From Bacteroidales bacterium (GTDB lineage: Bacteria > Bacteroidota > Bacteroidia > Bacteroidales > TTA-H9), in assembly GCA_028689615.1 (NCBI GenBank), contig JAQVCV010000032.1, positions 1 to 48,778 of the forward strand: DNA of 48,778 nucleotides. The letters run 5' to 3'. Below the pieces are notes generated by a model. The model made no database searches and had not been told where the DNA came from. It worked only from the letters and a program-made list of their open reading frames with translations. This document shows, piece after piece, positions 16,365 through 27,000 of the stretch. Within the stretch, counting starts at the first letter, position 1. Each line of letters opens with the position of its first letter. Position numbers and translations under genes: made by a program.

Positions 16365-18731
16365 ATGTTAAGGAGAGTTCTTTTTTTATTTGTTGCTCTG
16401 CTGACTGGAATTTTCAGCTATGGGCAAACCGCCAAAGCCCAGCTTAAAGCTGGTAAAGCGTTTATGAAGGCCGGAAATCCGACTGAGGCTGTTGCATCCT
16501 TTACCAAAGCAGTTGAGTTGGATCCCAACATGACCGACGCCTACGTGGCCCGCGCCGAGGCTTGGTTAGCATTATCTGAAAAAAGAAAAGCGGTTGAAGA
16601 CTACGATCGGGCAGGGGCTTTGGATCCCAAGGAGTTCGATTGGCCATTTCTTTCTGGTAAATACAATGTCGAAATCAACCGCTTTGACGAAGCGGTTATC
16701 TCACTTCGCAAGGCCCTTATGATGAAAAATAAAGACCTGAACGCCATTAACCTCCTGGTGGTTTCACTCACTGAATTGAAAAAATACGATGAAGCTATCA
16801 CTGAAGCCGACAGGGCTCTGACGATCAAAAAAAACTACATCAACTATTACAACCGGGGCCGGATTTACTATCTTACAAATAATTACAGCCTTGCAGAAGC
16901 TGACTACAGGCTGGCGCTTGGTGAAAACTCAAAGTTTCTGGAAGCCATCAATGGTTTGTCACAGGCTCTCTATGCTCAAAAAAAGTATTCTCAGGCTTTG
17001 AACACTGCCAACGACGCACTGAAATTGTCGGAGAACGACCGAACAGCTTTGTTCACAAGAGCTCAGGTGTATCACGAGCAGAAAGACTACGTGAATGCCC
17101 TTACCGATATGGCCCGCATTCTGACCCTTTATCCCGATGCCGCGGATATTGCAGATATGTACTTCTACAGGGCCACTCTGGCTCGCGAGTTCAACCAGCA
17201 AACTGTTGCAATTGCCGATCTTAACAAGATACTTTCGACCGAACATGCATCGGCCGAAGCCTATTTCCTGCGTGGCGCCTGTTATGAAGATATTTTTCAA
17301 AAAGAGAAAGCCACCGAAGACTTCAACAAGTTCATCGAACTCACCGACGGGAAAAAGGATTTTGCAGAGCAAAACGAACTGGCCAAAAAACGGGTCTTCG
17401 AATTGAATAAAGAGTCCAACAAGCCCTCGTTGAGCTTTACCGATCCGCAGGAGCGTGAAAAAGGGACGCTGGATATCATAAAAGGGGTGGAAACCATTGC
17501 TTTAACCGGGAAGGTGATCGACGAAAGTCAGGTGAAGTATATGACCATTAATGGGAAACGGATAGAGCTGATGAACGGTGTTGTGGAAAAGAACAACACT
17601 TTTTCAATCCCATTTGAGCCGGGCGAACAAACTGATGTTGTGATTGAAGTGTCGGATATTTATGATAACGTGCTTAGCCAGAGGTACAACATCCGTCGTA
17701 CCGAGATCGACCCACCGGTGATTTTCATGATGAACCCTATGGCCTCCGACAATGGCGAATTGTTCATCGAACGCAATGCACAGTTTCAGTTTTTTGAAGG
17801 AACTATCAACGACGAGAGCCTCATTGCCTCCATCACCATCGACGGTGTGAATGCCGGCTTCAACCCGTCGGTCTTCAATCCCAATTTCTCTGCAAATCTC
17901 GATCTGTTAAACAAAGATGCCATCACGGTGGTAGTGACTGATGTTTTGGGCAATACAGCCACCAAAAAATTCACTATTAACCGCGACGATGCAGCCATGT
18001 TTGCCGACAACCCGATGGGAAAAACCTGGCTGGTATTCATCGAAAACAGCGATTACAGCAGCCTGGCCAGCCTTCAGGGCCCCGCGCGCGATGTAACCAT
18101 GATGCGCAACGCCCTGGCCAATTATCAGATTCATAACATCATTCACAAACGCAACATGACCCGCGATCAGATGCAGCGTTTCTTCGCCATTGAGTTGCGC
18201 GATTATGTGCTGAAAAATCGGGTCAATTCGCTGATTATCTGGTATGCCGGGCATGGGAAATTTTTCTCCAATACCGGCACCGGTTATTGGATTCCGGTGG
18301 ATGGAACAAGCAGCGACGAGTTCTCCTACTTCAATACCGATATGCTTAAGGGCGCCTTGCAACCGTATCAAAACAGCGTGAACCACATGCTCATAGTTAC
18401 CGATGCCTGCGAGTCGGGTCCCTCGTTTTTCCTGGCAATGCGCTCCACAGCCGATAAGCCCGACTGCAACGACTGGAAAGTGAGCAAAGCCCGTTCGGCA
18501 CAGGTACTCTCTTCGGCCGGATACGAATTGGCAGTTGACAATTCAACCTTCACCTCGCTTTTTGCTAAAAGTTTGCTCGATTGCCCTCTAACTTGTATTT
18601 CGATCGACGAAATTGCCCAACGGGTGATTAAAGGAGTGGGACAGAACGCTTCCCAAAAACCCCAGTTTGGTCAGCTTCAGGGATTCAAACACGAAGGTGG
18701 AACCTTTTTCTTCATGAAGAAATCCAAATAA
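16365..18731 (+). CDS. Secreted TPR-caspase (peptidase C14-like) protein
   Basis: This 788-residue protein has a Sec signal peptide (cleavage near Gly20-Gln21). Residues about 24-345 form roughly nine tetratricopeptide repeats (AKAQLKAGKAFMKAGNPTEA, TDAYVARAEAWLAL and similar). Two beta-sandwich-like segments follow (about 375-445 and 450-540; TLDIIKGVETIALTGKVID, KKFTINRDDAAMFADNP). The C-terminal caspase-like domain (about 552-788) has WLVFIENSDYSSLASLQGPARD, the catalytic His630 in IIWYAGHGKF and Cys682 in VTDACESGPS. Family knowledge: C14-like peptidases cut after Lys/Arg or Asp and are often activated by partner binding. No T9SS C-terminal sorting domain is visible, so a periplasmic location is most likely. 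The SiaABC-like genes start 87 nt downstream on the same strand. Confidence 0.88.
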   Translation: MLRRVLFLFVALLTGIFSYGQTAKAQLKAGKAFMKAGNPTEAVASFTKAVELDPNMTDAYVARAEAWLALSEKRKAVEDYDRAGALDPKEFDWPFLSGKYNVEINRFDEAVISLRKALMMKNKDLNAINLLVVSLTELKKYDEAITEADRALTIKKNYINYYNRGRIYYLTNNYSLAEADYRLALGENSKFLEAINGLSQALYAQKKYSQALNTANDALKLSENDRTALFTRAQVYHEQKDYVNALTDMARILTLYPDAADIADMYFYRATLAREFNQQTVAIADLNKILSTEHASAEAYFLRGACYEDIFQKEKATEDFNKFIELTDGKKDFAEQNELAKKRVFELNKESNKPSLSFTDPQEREKGTLDIIKGVETIALTGKVIDESQVKYMTINGKRIELMNGVVEKNNTFSIPFEPGEQTDVVIEVSDIYDNVLSQRYNIRRTEIDPPVIFMMNPMASDNGELFIERNAQFQFFEGTINDESLIASITIDGVNAGFNPSVFNPNFSANLDLLNKDAITVVVTDVLGNTATKKFTINRDDAAMFADNPMGKTWLVFIENSDYSSLASLQGPARDVTMMRNALANYQIHNIIHKRNMTRDQMQRFFAIELRDYVLKNRVNSLIIWYAGHGKFFSNTGTGYWIPVDGTSSDEFSYFNTDMLKGALQPYQNSVNHMLIVTDACESGPSFFLAMRSTADKPDCNDWKVSKARSAQVLSSAGYELAVDNSTFTSLFAKSLLDCPLTCISIDEIAQRVIKGVGQNASQKPQFGQLQGFKHEGGTFFFMKKSK

Positions 18732-18818
18732 AATCTTCCTCCCGCTGTCATCCCTTTGTTACGTCTTTTCGTGATCAGGGCTGATTGGTTCCGAAGGTTG
18801 GAGAAAAATTAGTTCTGA

Positions 18819-21800
18819 ATGAAGAATACGATAAGTCGCAAATGGGTTAGGAGGCTTTTATTCCTGAGCTTTTTATGGGCTTCTTACGCGCAGGCTCAAA
18901 CCTGGTTTTTCGATCATTACGGTGTCGAGGAGGGACTGCCCCATTCGAGGGTTTATGCAGTTCACCAGGATCCTTCGGGATACGTTTGGCTCGGGTTGCC
19001 AAATGGATTGACCCGTTTCGACGGGCGTGATTTTGCTCTTTTCGGAACTCCCGACGGACTTGCCGGCACTGGTGTAAAAACTATCTTAACGGATCCTTTT
19101 GGTGTTTTGTGGGTGGGGCACTGGGGAGGAGCCATCAGTCGTCGAACCGATTCGGCTTTCAACACCGTTGATTCAACAACCCTGTTCATCAAAGGCGATG
19201 TTTATGGTTTCGTATTTGACGCGGCAGGTTATTCGTGGATCAGCACTTTTGGCAGCGGTTTGGTTCGTTTCAGGCAGCCTACATCGGGCAAGTTTGAGGA
19301 TATTACGTTTTTAAAAGGTGCTGAAGGGCTTGGCGACCAGATTGCAGCTGCAGTGCGAATGCCCGATGGAGCATTGGTTTGTGCCGTTTATGGTCTCGGC
19401 CTGCGAACAACTTCTGATGGAACCCATTTTGAGCCCTTAAATGTTGGTAACGAGATCAATCCGGCTCTCGTCATCTCGCTTTGCGTGGCCAACAACGGGC
19501 AACTTATCGCAGGAGATGCAATGGGCAATATCGTCGAAATTGATCCCTCGTCGAAAAAAACTGAGTTGCTGGTCGAGGGCGATGGCCGATCCTACGTCTT
19601 CAATCTGGCTTGCGGATGGGATGGTACTCTCTATGGAGCCACCAGTGGAAAAGGTTTGGTAGCCATCGATCCAACTGGTTCTGTTGTATGGTACAACGAA
19701 TTCAATGGATTGAAGGCTAAACAATTGAATGCGGTATGTCCTGACAGGGAGGGGAATTTGCTCATAGGCTCGCGCGACAACGGGTTGTTTGTTTTTAAAG
19801 GCAGCAATCTTTTTTCTTTTGGCAAAGAGTGGGGTCTCCCTGGCGATCAGGTATGGGCAATCTTAAACACAGACAACACCCTTTGGGCTGGAACCGAGAG
19901 TGGTGTAGCTTTTAAACCCATGAATTCCGAAGGGCATTTCCAAGAGGTAAAACCGGTCTTCCCGTTGCAGAATTCTTTTCAGGTACGTTGCATGGCCCAA
20001 GCGGCCGGTGAAAGCATATACGTAGGGACGCTCGACGCCGGCCTTTGGCGGTACGATGCCAGGGGTAATTGTTTTGTTCCTGTAATGGAGGTCAATGCAT
20101 CGCTTCCGCAACCCCAACTGGTCACCTCGCTCGCTTGGTTTGGCGATCATCTTTGGGTTGGTACTGCCGAAGGACTCTACAAATACCGACCTCAGGGGGC
20201 TCTCGAGCGGTTTACCCGCTCCAACGGTTTGGCAGGGAATGATATATTGGCTTTGGTAGTTCACAACAAGGTGTTGCACGTGGTTTGCCGATCGGCAGGA
20301 TTAACCATCATAGGGCCTTCGCTGAAGCCCGAGTCCAATCTGGCCACTCATTTGCTCCCTCTGTCAGCCTGCCCGGGGGCTGGCTCCGATTTGTGGGTGG
20401 GTACCGAAGGTCAGGGAGTGGTGCAATTGTCGGGAGGTAGCGAAGTGAGGCGTTTGACCCGGGCCGACGGGCTGCTTTCCGATTTTGTCCCTTCGGTGGC
20501 CTACGATAAAGGATGGCTCTACGTGGGAACAACACTGGGGATGAACAGAATTCATCCCGATAGCAATCGGGTGGAAACTTATACCCGCCAAACAGGGTTC
20601 ACGGGGGTGGAGGTAAAAAGCAATGCTGTTGCCGTTTCGCGTTGTGGTGTTGTGTGGTTTGGAACCGCGCATGGAATTAATTGCTTCAACCCCATGGCTA
20701 ACCGCCCCCCATGGAGGGCCCCGGAAGCTTTTATTCTAAAAGTACAGGTAAATATGAAGCCGGTAGAAAAGATAGAAAACCTTGATGTTAGCTACTCGCA
20801 TAATAATTTTTACTTTGAATTTGGAAGCATATCAGTAACCTATCCCGATCAGATGCGGTTTCGTTACAGGCTTGTGGGGGCTGTACCTGAATGGAGCAAT
20901 CCGGTAAACCAGCGGTTTGTGAGTTTTCCCGGACTTAGTCCTGGCCAGTACAGGTTTGAGGTTCAAACATGCGATGCAGCCGGCCAGTGGAGGGGACCGG
21001 TGGCAAGTTTCGCTTTCGAGATCAATCCGCCTTTCTGGCAAACTCCCTGGTTTTCGGTCGTGGTAGTTGTTGTTCTCGGAGCTATGGTAGTGGCCTTTTT
21101 TAAATACCGCGAGCGTAAGTTGAAAACGGAAAAGACAATTCTTGAAGCTGCTGTTCGCGAACGAACTGCAGAGCTGGCCTCGGCTGCCTCGCAGCTTGAG
21201 ATGAAAAACCGCGACATTACCGATTCAATCAATTACGCCCGCAGGATTCAACTTGCCATTATGCGTCCTGAAAAAGATCTGCAGGCTATGTTCCCGTCGT
21301 CCTTTATTTTTTACCGCCCAAAGGATATTGTCAGCGGCGATTTTTATTGGTTCTCCGAACGCAAAGGGATCAGACTGATTGCCGCCGCCGACTGCACCGG
21401 CCATGGTGTGCCGGGCGCGTTTATGAGCATGATAGGAATTAGCTATCTCAACGAGATCATCAACGAACGCAAAGTGGTGAACCCGGCTAAGGTGCTTGAT
21501 CAGCTCAGGGCTTACATCATCAGCGTGTTGCAACAAACAGGCCGTGAAGGTGAAACCAAAGATGGAATGGACATTGCTCTTGTGGCAGTGGACCAGAAAA
21601 ACCGGGTTGTTCATTATTCAGGTGCTTTCAACAGCTTGTATTTTTGCCGTACCAACACCACGATCCCGTTTGACAAGGTGGGTAACGATGAGATTTTGCA
21701 CACACAAAACCTGTTGGAAATTAAAGGGAATAAAATGCCTGTAGGAACCTCGTTGCGTGATGAACAGCCTTTTACACTCCATTCGATTTCTTACAACCCG

Positions 21801-22019
21801 GGCGATTCTGTCTATCTGGCAACCGATGGTTTTATTGACCAGTTTGGTGGCCCGGGTGAAAAAAAATTTATGGCCCGACGGCTGCGTGAGCTAATCAGTG
21901 GCCTGGCTGGTCAGCCTTCTGATAGAAAGGCGGAAGCTGTGGACAAGGCTTTCGATCGGTGGAAAGGAAACCTTTCGCAAACCGATGACGTATTGTTGAT
22001 TGGTATAGATTTGGACTAA
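18819..22019 (+). CDS. Periplasmic beta-propeller sensor fused to cytoplasmic SpoIIE/PP2C phosphatase
   Basis: This 1066-residue single-span receptor begins with a signal peptide or anchor (residues 1-27). Residues about 28-640 hold repeated two-component-regulator propeller blades (DPSGYVWLGLPNGLTRFDG, DPFGVLWVGHWGG, DREGNLLIGSRDNGLFVF). A Y_Y_Y-type domain follows (about 670-735, RFRYRLVGAVPEWSNP). A transmembrane helix spans about 742-760, then a short coiled coil, then a SpoIIE-type PP2C domain (about 830-1064) with DIVSGDFYW, AADCTGHGVPGAFMSMIG, KDGMDIALVAVD, LATDGFIDQFGG and TDDVLLIGID, holding the metal-binding Asp residues. It should dephosphorylate a Ser/Thr phosphoprotein in response to a periplasmic ligand. 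SiaB and SiaC follow at 13- and 11-nt gaps, so its likely substrate is SiaC, as SiaA acts in Pseudomonas. Confidence 0.9.
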   Translation: MKNTISRKWVRRLLFLSFLWASYAQAQTWFFDHYGVEEGLPHSRVYAVHQDPSGYVWLGLPNGLTRFDGRDFALFGTPDGLAGTGVKTILTDPFGVLWVGHWGGAISRRTDSAFNTVDSTTLFIKGDVYGFVFDAAGYSWISTFGSGLVRFRQPTSGKFEDITFLKGAEGLGDQIAAAVRMPDGALVCAVYGLGLRTTSDGTHFEPLNVGNEINPALVISLCVANNGQLIAGDAMGNIVEIDPSSKKTELLVEGDGRSYVFNLACGWDGTLYGATSGKGLVAIDPTGSVVWYNEFNGLKAKQLNAVCPDREGNLLIGSRDNGLFVFKGSNLFSFGKEWGLPGDQVWAILNTDNTLWAGTESGVAFKPMNSEGHFQEVKPVFPLQNSFQVRCMAQAAGESIYVGTLDAGLWRYDARGNCFVPVMEVNASLPQPQLVTSLAWFGDHLWVGTAEGLYKYRPQGALERFTRSNGLAGNDILALVVHNKVLHVVCRSAGLTIIGPSLKPESNLATHLLPLSACPGAGSDLWVGTEGQGVVQLSGGSEVRRLTRADGLLSDFVPSVAYDKGWLYVGTTLGMNRIHPDSNRVETYTRQTGFTGVEVKSNAVAVSRCGVVWFGTAHGINCFNPMANRPPWRAPEAFILKVQVNMKPVEKIENLDVSYSHNNFYFEFGSISVTYPDQMRFRYRLVGAVPEWSNPVNQRFVSFPGLSPGQYRFEVQTCDAAGQWRGPVASFAFEINPPFWQTPWFSVVVVVVLGAMVVAFFKYRERKLKTEKTILEAAVRERTAELASAASQLEMKNRDITDSINYARRIQLAIMRPEKDLQAMFPSSFIFYRPKDIVSGDFYWFSERKGIRLIAAADCTGHGVPGAFMSMIGISYLNEIINERKVVNPAKVLDQLRAYIISVLQQTGREGETKDGMDIALVAVDQKNRVVHYSGAFNSLYFCRTNTTIPFDKVGNDEILHTQNLLEIKGNKMPVGTSLRDEQPFTLHSISYNPGDSVYLATDGFIDQFGGPGEKKFMARRLRELISGLAGQPSDRKAEAVDKAFDRWKGNLSQTDDVLLIGIDLD

Positions 22020-22032
22020 ATTATGGTGCCCT

Positions 22033-22578
22033 ATGTCAGGAACATATCACACGATAAAAAAAATGGAAAACGAAGGAGCCTTGCTGGTTTACAGCGGTGA
22101 GGTTAACCCTGATATCATCAGCCGGCTTCTCCAGTTAGCCGAAGACAAACTCGATGCTCTCGAGATAACCGGCGGTGTAAGAAAACGGGTTTTTCATATT
22201 CTGGTTGAATGCCTTCAAAACCTTTACCACCATGCCGAAACAGTTGTTGTGCCAGGCAACAACCTGCCTTCCCGCGATTCGGTGGTGCAATTGCGCCGCG
22301 ATGATGAGGCCTTTTACGTTGAAACCGGCAATTATCTGCTCACTGCTGTAAAAGAAAAACTTACAGCTCATCTTTCCAAAATAAACTCTTTGTCGAAGGA
22401 GCAGGTGCGCGAGTACTATAAAAACATCATGACAGACAATGGCTTTACTGCTAAAGGTGGAGCCGGCCTTGGCTTCATTGATATTGCCCGAAAATCGGAA
22501 GAACCTTTGCAATACAATTTTATTGATCTGAGCAACGATGTTTGCTTTTTTGAATTTAGTGCTAAAATTAAAATATAA
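22033..22578 (+). CDS. siaB: SiaB-family protein kinase (DUF6272)
   Basis: This 181-residue cytoplasmic protein has a GHKL-like layout: RVFHILVECLQNLYHHAE (about 51-68) corresponds to the N box, and GGAGLGFIDIARKS (about 141-154) to a G box. The family is SiaB, which in Pseudomonas aeruginosa phosphorylates SiaC, opposed by the phosphatase SiaA. The gene lies 13 nt after the propeller-phosphatase and 11 nt before siaC, so the three probably form one transcript. Start ATG 22033 was chosen as the first in-frame Met after the upstream stop; Met11 (22063) is an alternative. Assignment rests on recognised motifs and on the adjacent siaC. Confidence 0.85.
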   Translation: MSGTYHTIKKMENEGALLVYSGEVNPDIISRLLQLAEDKLDALEITGGVRKRVFHILVECLQNLYHHAETVVVPGNNLPSRDSVVQLRRDDEAFYVETGNYLLTAVKEKLTAHLSKINSLSKEQVREYYKNIMTDNGFTAKGGAGLGFIDIARKSEEPLQYNFIDLSNDVCFFEFSAKIKI

Positions 22579-22589
22579 CAATAAAGATT

Positions 22590-22967
22590 ATGAAAACTCT
22601 GCTTATCGAAAAAACACGTCAAACTCCATATGTTGATTTCAATCCTGAAAATGGCCTGTTTAAAATCGGGGGACGTTCTATTCCGGAAAATACTTTCGCT
22701 TTTTACGAATCTATTATTGCCTGGCTTGATGAGTACGTGAAACAGCCTGCCGACACTACCCGTTTTGAAGTGCACCTGGAATATTTCAATACAAGCTCCT
22801 CGAAGTTTATTCTCGAACTTTTTAGAAAACTTCGTCAAATCGATCAACTACCCGAAAAAAAACTGGAAGTGGTGTGGTATTACGACAAAGACGATGAGGA
22901 GATGATGGAAACCGGCGAAGATTATCGCGATCTGACCGAAATCCCTTTCGACATCAGAGAGGTGTAA
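22590..22967 (+). CDS. siaC: SiaC-family regulatory phosphoprotein (DUF1987)
   Basis: This 125-residue protein matches the SiaC/DUF1987 family in length and motifs: TPYVDFNPENGLFKIGGRSIPEN at the start, YESIIAWLDEY, and the signature LEYFNTSSSKFILEL. Thr68 lies in the NTSS motif, and from memory P. aeruginosa SiaC is phosphorylated at Thr68, so the switch residue seems conserved. Unphosphorylated SiaC activates the diguanylate cyclase SiaD in Pseudomonas; no GGDEF gene is in this window, so the target here is unknown. It is the last gene of the block; the next gene (PorP-like) converges with about 30 nt between stops. Confidence 0.9.
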   Translation: MKTLLIEKTRQTPYVDFNPENGLFKIGGRSIPENTFAFYESIIAWLDEYVKQPADTTRFEVHLEYFNTSSSKFILELFRKLRQIDQLPEKKLEVVWYYDKDDEEMMETGEDYRDLTEIPFDIREV

Positions 22968-22997
22968 GGTCGTGATGCACCGTAAGGGTCACCACTG

Positions 22998-24062
22998 TCA
23001 ATAAGTTTCATACTGATAGGCTCCGGAGCAGGGATCGCCGGACCAACACCGGTTGATGAGCCCAAATTTGAGGCTGATCTCGAAGCCGCGGTGGTGCCAT
23101 CCCGTCAGGCTTTGGTCGCGCAGGGCTATGTCGTAGCTGATTTCTACATCGAGTCCATAGGTTGCTCGCTCTCCCCAATAGAAACGGAGGCCTGCCGATG
23201 GCGAAAGGTATCCGCCCGACAGGTAGTAGAGCCCGCCACGAATTCGGTCAATATAGGAATAATGTTTGCGATAAAAAGCTGTGGCTCCCGCCTGAACCAT
23301 CACCGAATCGGCATATTGCACCAAACCAAACGGGATGATGCCCAAGGCCCGGTTTACCTCCCATAAATAGCTTCCATGCAGCCGTATTTCGCGGCCTGCC
23401 ACGCGGGGCAGACTGTCGCGCAGCCAAGGTTCGAGCAGGTGGCTTCCAGCTAATCCAATTTGCAGCCGGTAGAGCTGATCGTCGTTCCAGCATTCCATTT
23501 TACCGAATCCCAATAGAATTCCGGCGTTGATGTCCAATTTCGTGGCCGATGGCGATCCCGGGAAATATATCGTATCGCCGGTTAGTACGGGGCTGCCCGA
23601 TGTTACGGGATAATAAGCCGGTTGCATGAATGCTCCCACCTGTATCCCGGCTGCTATCAGGTCTTTGTAGCCCGTTTTCATGTGCACGGCAAAACTGCCA
23701 TAGGCCGATGTAAATTGCTCGTAAGCCAGGGTGGCTCTTCGCATCTCGCCCATGGCACCCACGGCTATGCTGTATTTGTCTTCGTAAGCCACTTTTAGTC
23801 CGTAGCCTTTGTCGCTCAACCCCCTGAAATCGAACCGATAACTTCCTTGCAACAGGTAGGTGTTCTGGCTGGTATCGGTTCCGTAGCCGCGTTGTTGCCA
23901 CAAAGCTCCGGTTTCCCAGCTTCCTGGTGTGAGGCCTGTGAGGGCAGGGTTCATGGCCTGACCCGCCCTGCGGTATTGCGAATAGAACACGTTTTGGCTT
24001 AAAACGGTGCTTCCTGCCAGTATGAGCACTGCAACGAAGAGGTGTGTTTGGAGGCGAACCAT
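22998..24062 (-). CDS. Type IX secretion PorP/SprF-family outer-membrane protein
   Basis: This 354-residue protein has a signal peptide (MVRLQTHLFVAVLILAGSTV) followed by SQNVFYSQYRRAGQAMNPALTG, the hallmark N-terminus of PorP/SprF proteins (normally SQY...P...NPA). Alternating beta strands with aromatic residues fill the rest (YGLKVAYEDKYSIAVGAMGE, RFYWGERATYGLDVEIS), consistent with a barrel of about 14 strands. PorP/SprF proteins anchor or couple particular T9SS cargo or gliding adhesins. It starts 10 nt after the stop of the EndoQ-UvrD gene, an odd functional pairing that may be mere proximity. No cognate large adhesin or gldJKLMN gene is nearby. Confidence 0.82.
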   Translation of the reverse strand: MVRLQTHLFVAVLILAGSTVLSQNVFYSQYRRAGQAMNPALTGLTPGSWETGALWQQRGYGTDTSQNTYLLQGSYRFDFRGLSDKGYGLKVAYEDKYSIAVGAMGEMRRATLAYEQFTSAYGSFAVHMKTGYKDLIAAGIQVGAFMQPAYYPVTSGSPVLTGDTIYFPGSPSATKLDINAGILLGFGKMECWNDDQLYRLQIGLAGSHLLEPWLRDSLPRVAGREIRLHGSYLWEVNRALGIIPFGLVQYADSVMVQAGATAFYRKHYSYIDRIRGGLYYLSGGYLSPSAGLRFYWGERATYGLDVEISYDIALRDQSLTGWHHRGFEISLKFGLINRCWSGDPCSGAYQYETY

Positions 24063-24072
24063 ATCGGATGTT

Positions 24073-27000
24073 TTAAAACAGACTGAGTTGGGTGTCGGTT
24101 GGTTTGGCTTTCATCACCTGTTTTTGCTGGCGAAGCAGCGCAGGTGTGATTGTTTCAAGAAACCGGCTTGGGTTTAAACGCAGGGCCTCTCCAAAGATTG
24201 TTCGTTCGGTGGCATGGGTAAGGAACAGCATGTTACGGGCACGGGTCATGCCCACGTATAGCAGGCGGGCCTCTTCTTCCAGGTTGGTTTCAGCGCCATG
24301 CCTAAGGGTGTATGGGATCAGGCCATCATCGCAGCCTGCGATGAAAACTACATCGAATTCTAACCCTTTTGAGGCGTGTAGCGTGAGGAGTGAAACGGCG
24401 GTAATTCCGGGCATATGAGTGTCGATGGGGGTTCCTGTATTCAGATAGTGCAGGAATGCTGTGTAGTCGCTGCCAAAATCGGAGGCTGTCTGGAGCAGGT
24501 TGTGCAGGGTGTCGTCGGGTGGTTCAGGCAGGAGCCCCGACAGGTAATCAATGGTTTGGGTAAGGGTGCTGTGACACTCCACTTCCTTTCGGATGGCACC
24601 GGAGAAGGTTCGCGGGTGGATTATTTTGTCAGCCTGTTGCTGGTGGAAAATGCTATAGGGTTGCATCAGAGCTTTAAGCAGCACGATGATCCGGGAGGCT
24701 GCCCCTTTGGCAAATGGTGGGGCATGGTGGTAGAGCCGCCAGGGAATAGCATGATCGTCGAGTGCTTTGCACACCCCATTCAATTGTCGGTGGGTGCGGG
24801 CGAGCACGGCTATCTGTGCCGGATCGGTGTCGGATGGGAGATCGCCGGCCAAAGCCACGCCGCTGTCGATGGCAAAGAAACGGGTGCCTCCGGTAAGCTT
24901 GTCAATGGTACGTGCAATGTATTCGGCTTCTGAAGCTGCCGTGGGGTTGGTGGCCACAACCAGCCTCGTGCCTGGGCACAAACTGCCTGGTTTGTCGGGC
25001 AATCGTAGCACTTCGCTGGCAGCCGTGAGTACCGTCAGGGGGCATCGGTAGCTTTGGTGGAGGGTGTGCATAACGGCCTCAGGGTAATCGGCCTGAAACC
25101 GGTTGATGTAACTCGAGTCGGAACCCCTGAACGAGTAGATGCTTTGGTTGGGATCGCCAATGGCAAAGATCTTGGCAGGGTTGTCGGCAGCCAATTGCCT
25201 GATCAATTCATACTGTACCTGGTTGATGTCCTGGTATTCATCAATAAGCAATGCGTTAATTTTCTGACGGGTGTTGGTGGCAAGCACCTCGTTTCCCTTC
25301 ATCATCAGCAGCGGTTTCAGCACCAGGTCGTCCACGTCGGTCAGGCCGTATTCTGTTAGTTTTCTGTTGTAAGCATCGAAAAGTTGTTTCTCGTCATCCG
25401 AACCAAAATGGGGGGCAGAGGTTTGTTTGTGGCGCGAGATGGTTTCTGAAGCTTTGGGCAGCGAGAGGTTTAGCAGGCTGGCAGCTTCATTGAGTATGGC
25501 CAGTTTTTCGGTGTTGCCGGCAATAGAAAACGGGTTGGGGAGGGCTGCCTCAGTGGTGTGTTGCTGAAGCCAGACCAGTCCCCAATTGTGAAAGGTGTTG
25601 ACTTGAACCTGCGATGCTGCGGTTGCCGGCAGTAATTGTGCAAGCCGGTCTGTCATTTCGCGGGCAGCCTTGCGGGTGAAGGTGATGGCCACGATGGTTT
25701 GGGGTGGCACGCCCTGGTGGTTGATAAGCCACGCTATTCGCTGGGTGAGCACGCGCGTCTTCCCTGTTCCAGGCCCTGCCACTACCAGCGCGGGGGTGCC
25801 GCTATGTTCCACGGCCATCTGCTGTGAGAGGTTGTGCGCTGGCGGATTTGGGTAGTAGATTGATTCGGGTTCGGCCGCGCTATTGGCCGATTCCTGAAGC
25901 ATTCTCTTCGCTTCCATCAACGCTTCCGGATCAAACCGCAGGAGGGGTTTTGCGATTGGAGCCTCTGGTTCCTGGGTGGTGAAAAGGGCGCGATGGGTGC
26001 CAAATTCATTGATTTCGTTTTCGCTAAAAACCCTGATGGTTCCATATTCGCCGTCGTATCCCTCGCTGATGGTTACTTCGTTGTGGCGCATCCGCCTGAT
26101 GGCTTCGGTGATGAGCGGCGACGCTGCCGTGGCGATCTGCTCGAGGGGGATATCCAATAGAATTTGCAACTCCGGACCTAAACGTTGAAGCAATTGGTTG
26201 TAGAGTGCCGATACCTTTTTGCTGTTTTCGCCCGATTGAAGCAGTTGTGCCAGCATCTCTTTCAAGGGGATGACGTAACGGAACGGGGCTTTCACTGGTC
26301 GGTCGAGTGGGTTGCTTCTGCCTGCCAGTTGCGCGATGCGGTCAACCACCCCTTCGGTAAGGGGTTTATGGCAAACGGGGCAAATCCCCCGGTGAAGCAG
26401 GTTTTCAGCCGGATTCATCACCACACCGCACTTGCGATGACCCGCGTAGTGGTATTTTCCTTCCTGCGGAAACATATCAATGGTTCCTCCAAAACCGCCC
26501 GAAGGGCCCTCCTGCATGGCTTTTGTCAGACCCTCGTAAGTGGGTTCGCAATGGAACAGGTTGGCATTGCGTCCGAGTTTTTCGGGTGAATGGGCATCGG
26601 AATTGGAGAGGAGGGTGAACCTGTCGAGCGACGGGATGAGCCAGTTCATTGGGGCATCGCTGCTCAATCCGGTTTCTATTGCCGAGATGTGGCTGGTGAG
26701 GTCGCCGTAGCACGCTTCAATAGAATCGAACCCCGATTTGGAGCCCATGGCCGAGAACCAGGGTGTCCAGATGTGGGCTGGTATCAGCAGGGCATCGGGC
26801 GAAGATTCGAGGAGCATGGCCAGCAGATCGCGCGAATCGAGTCCGAGAATCGGGCGACCGTCGGAGGTGATGTTGAATTTCATGCGAAGCAGCCGCGACT
26901 GAAGCTTCTTGGCTGCTTCGAAAGTGGGGAAGACAAGGATGTTGTGAACTTTCCGCACCCTGCCATCGCGCTTGTAAATATTGCTAATTTCGGTGGTGAG

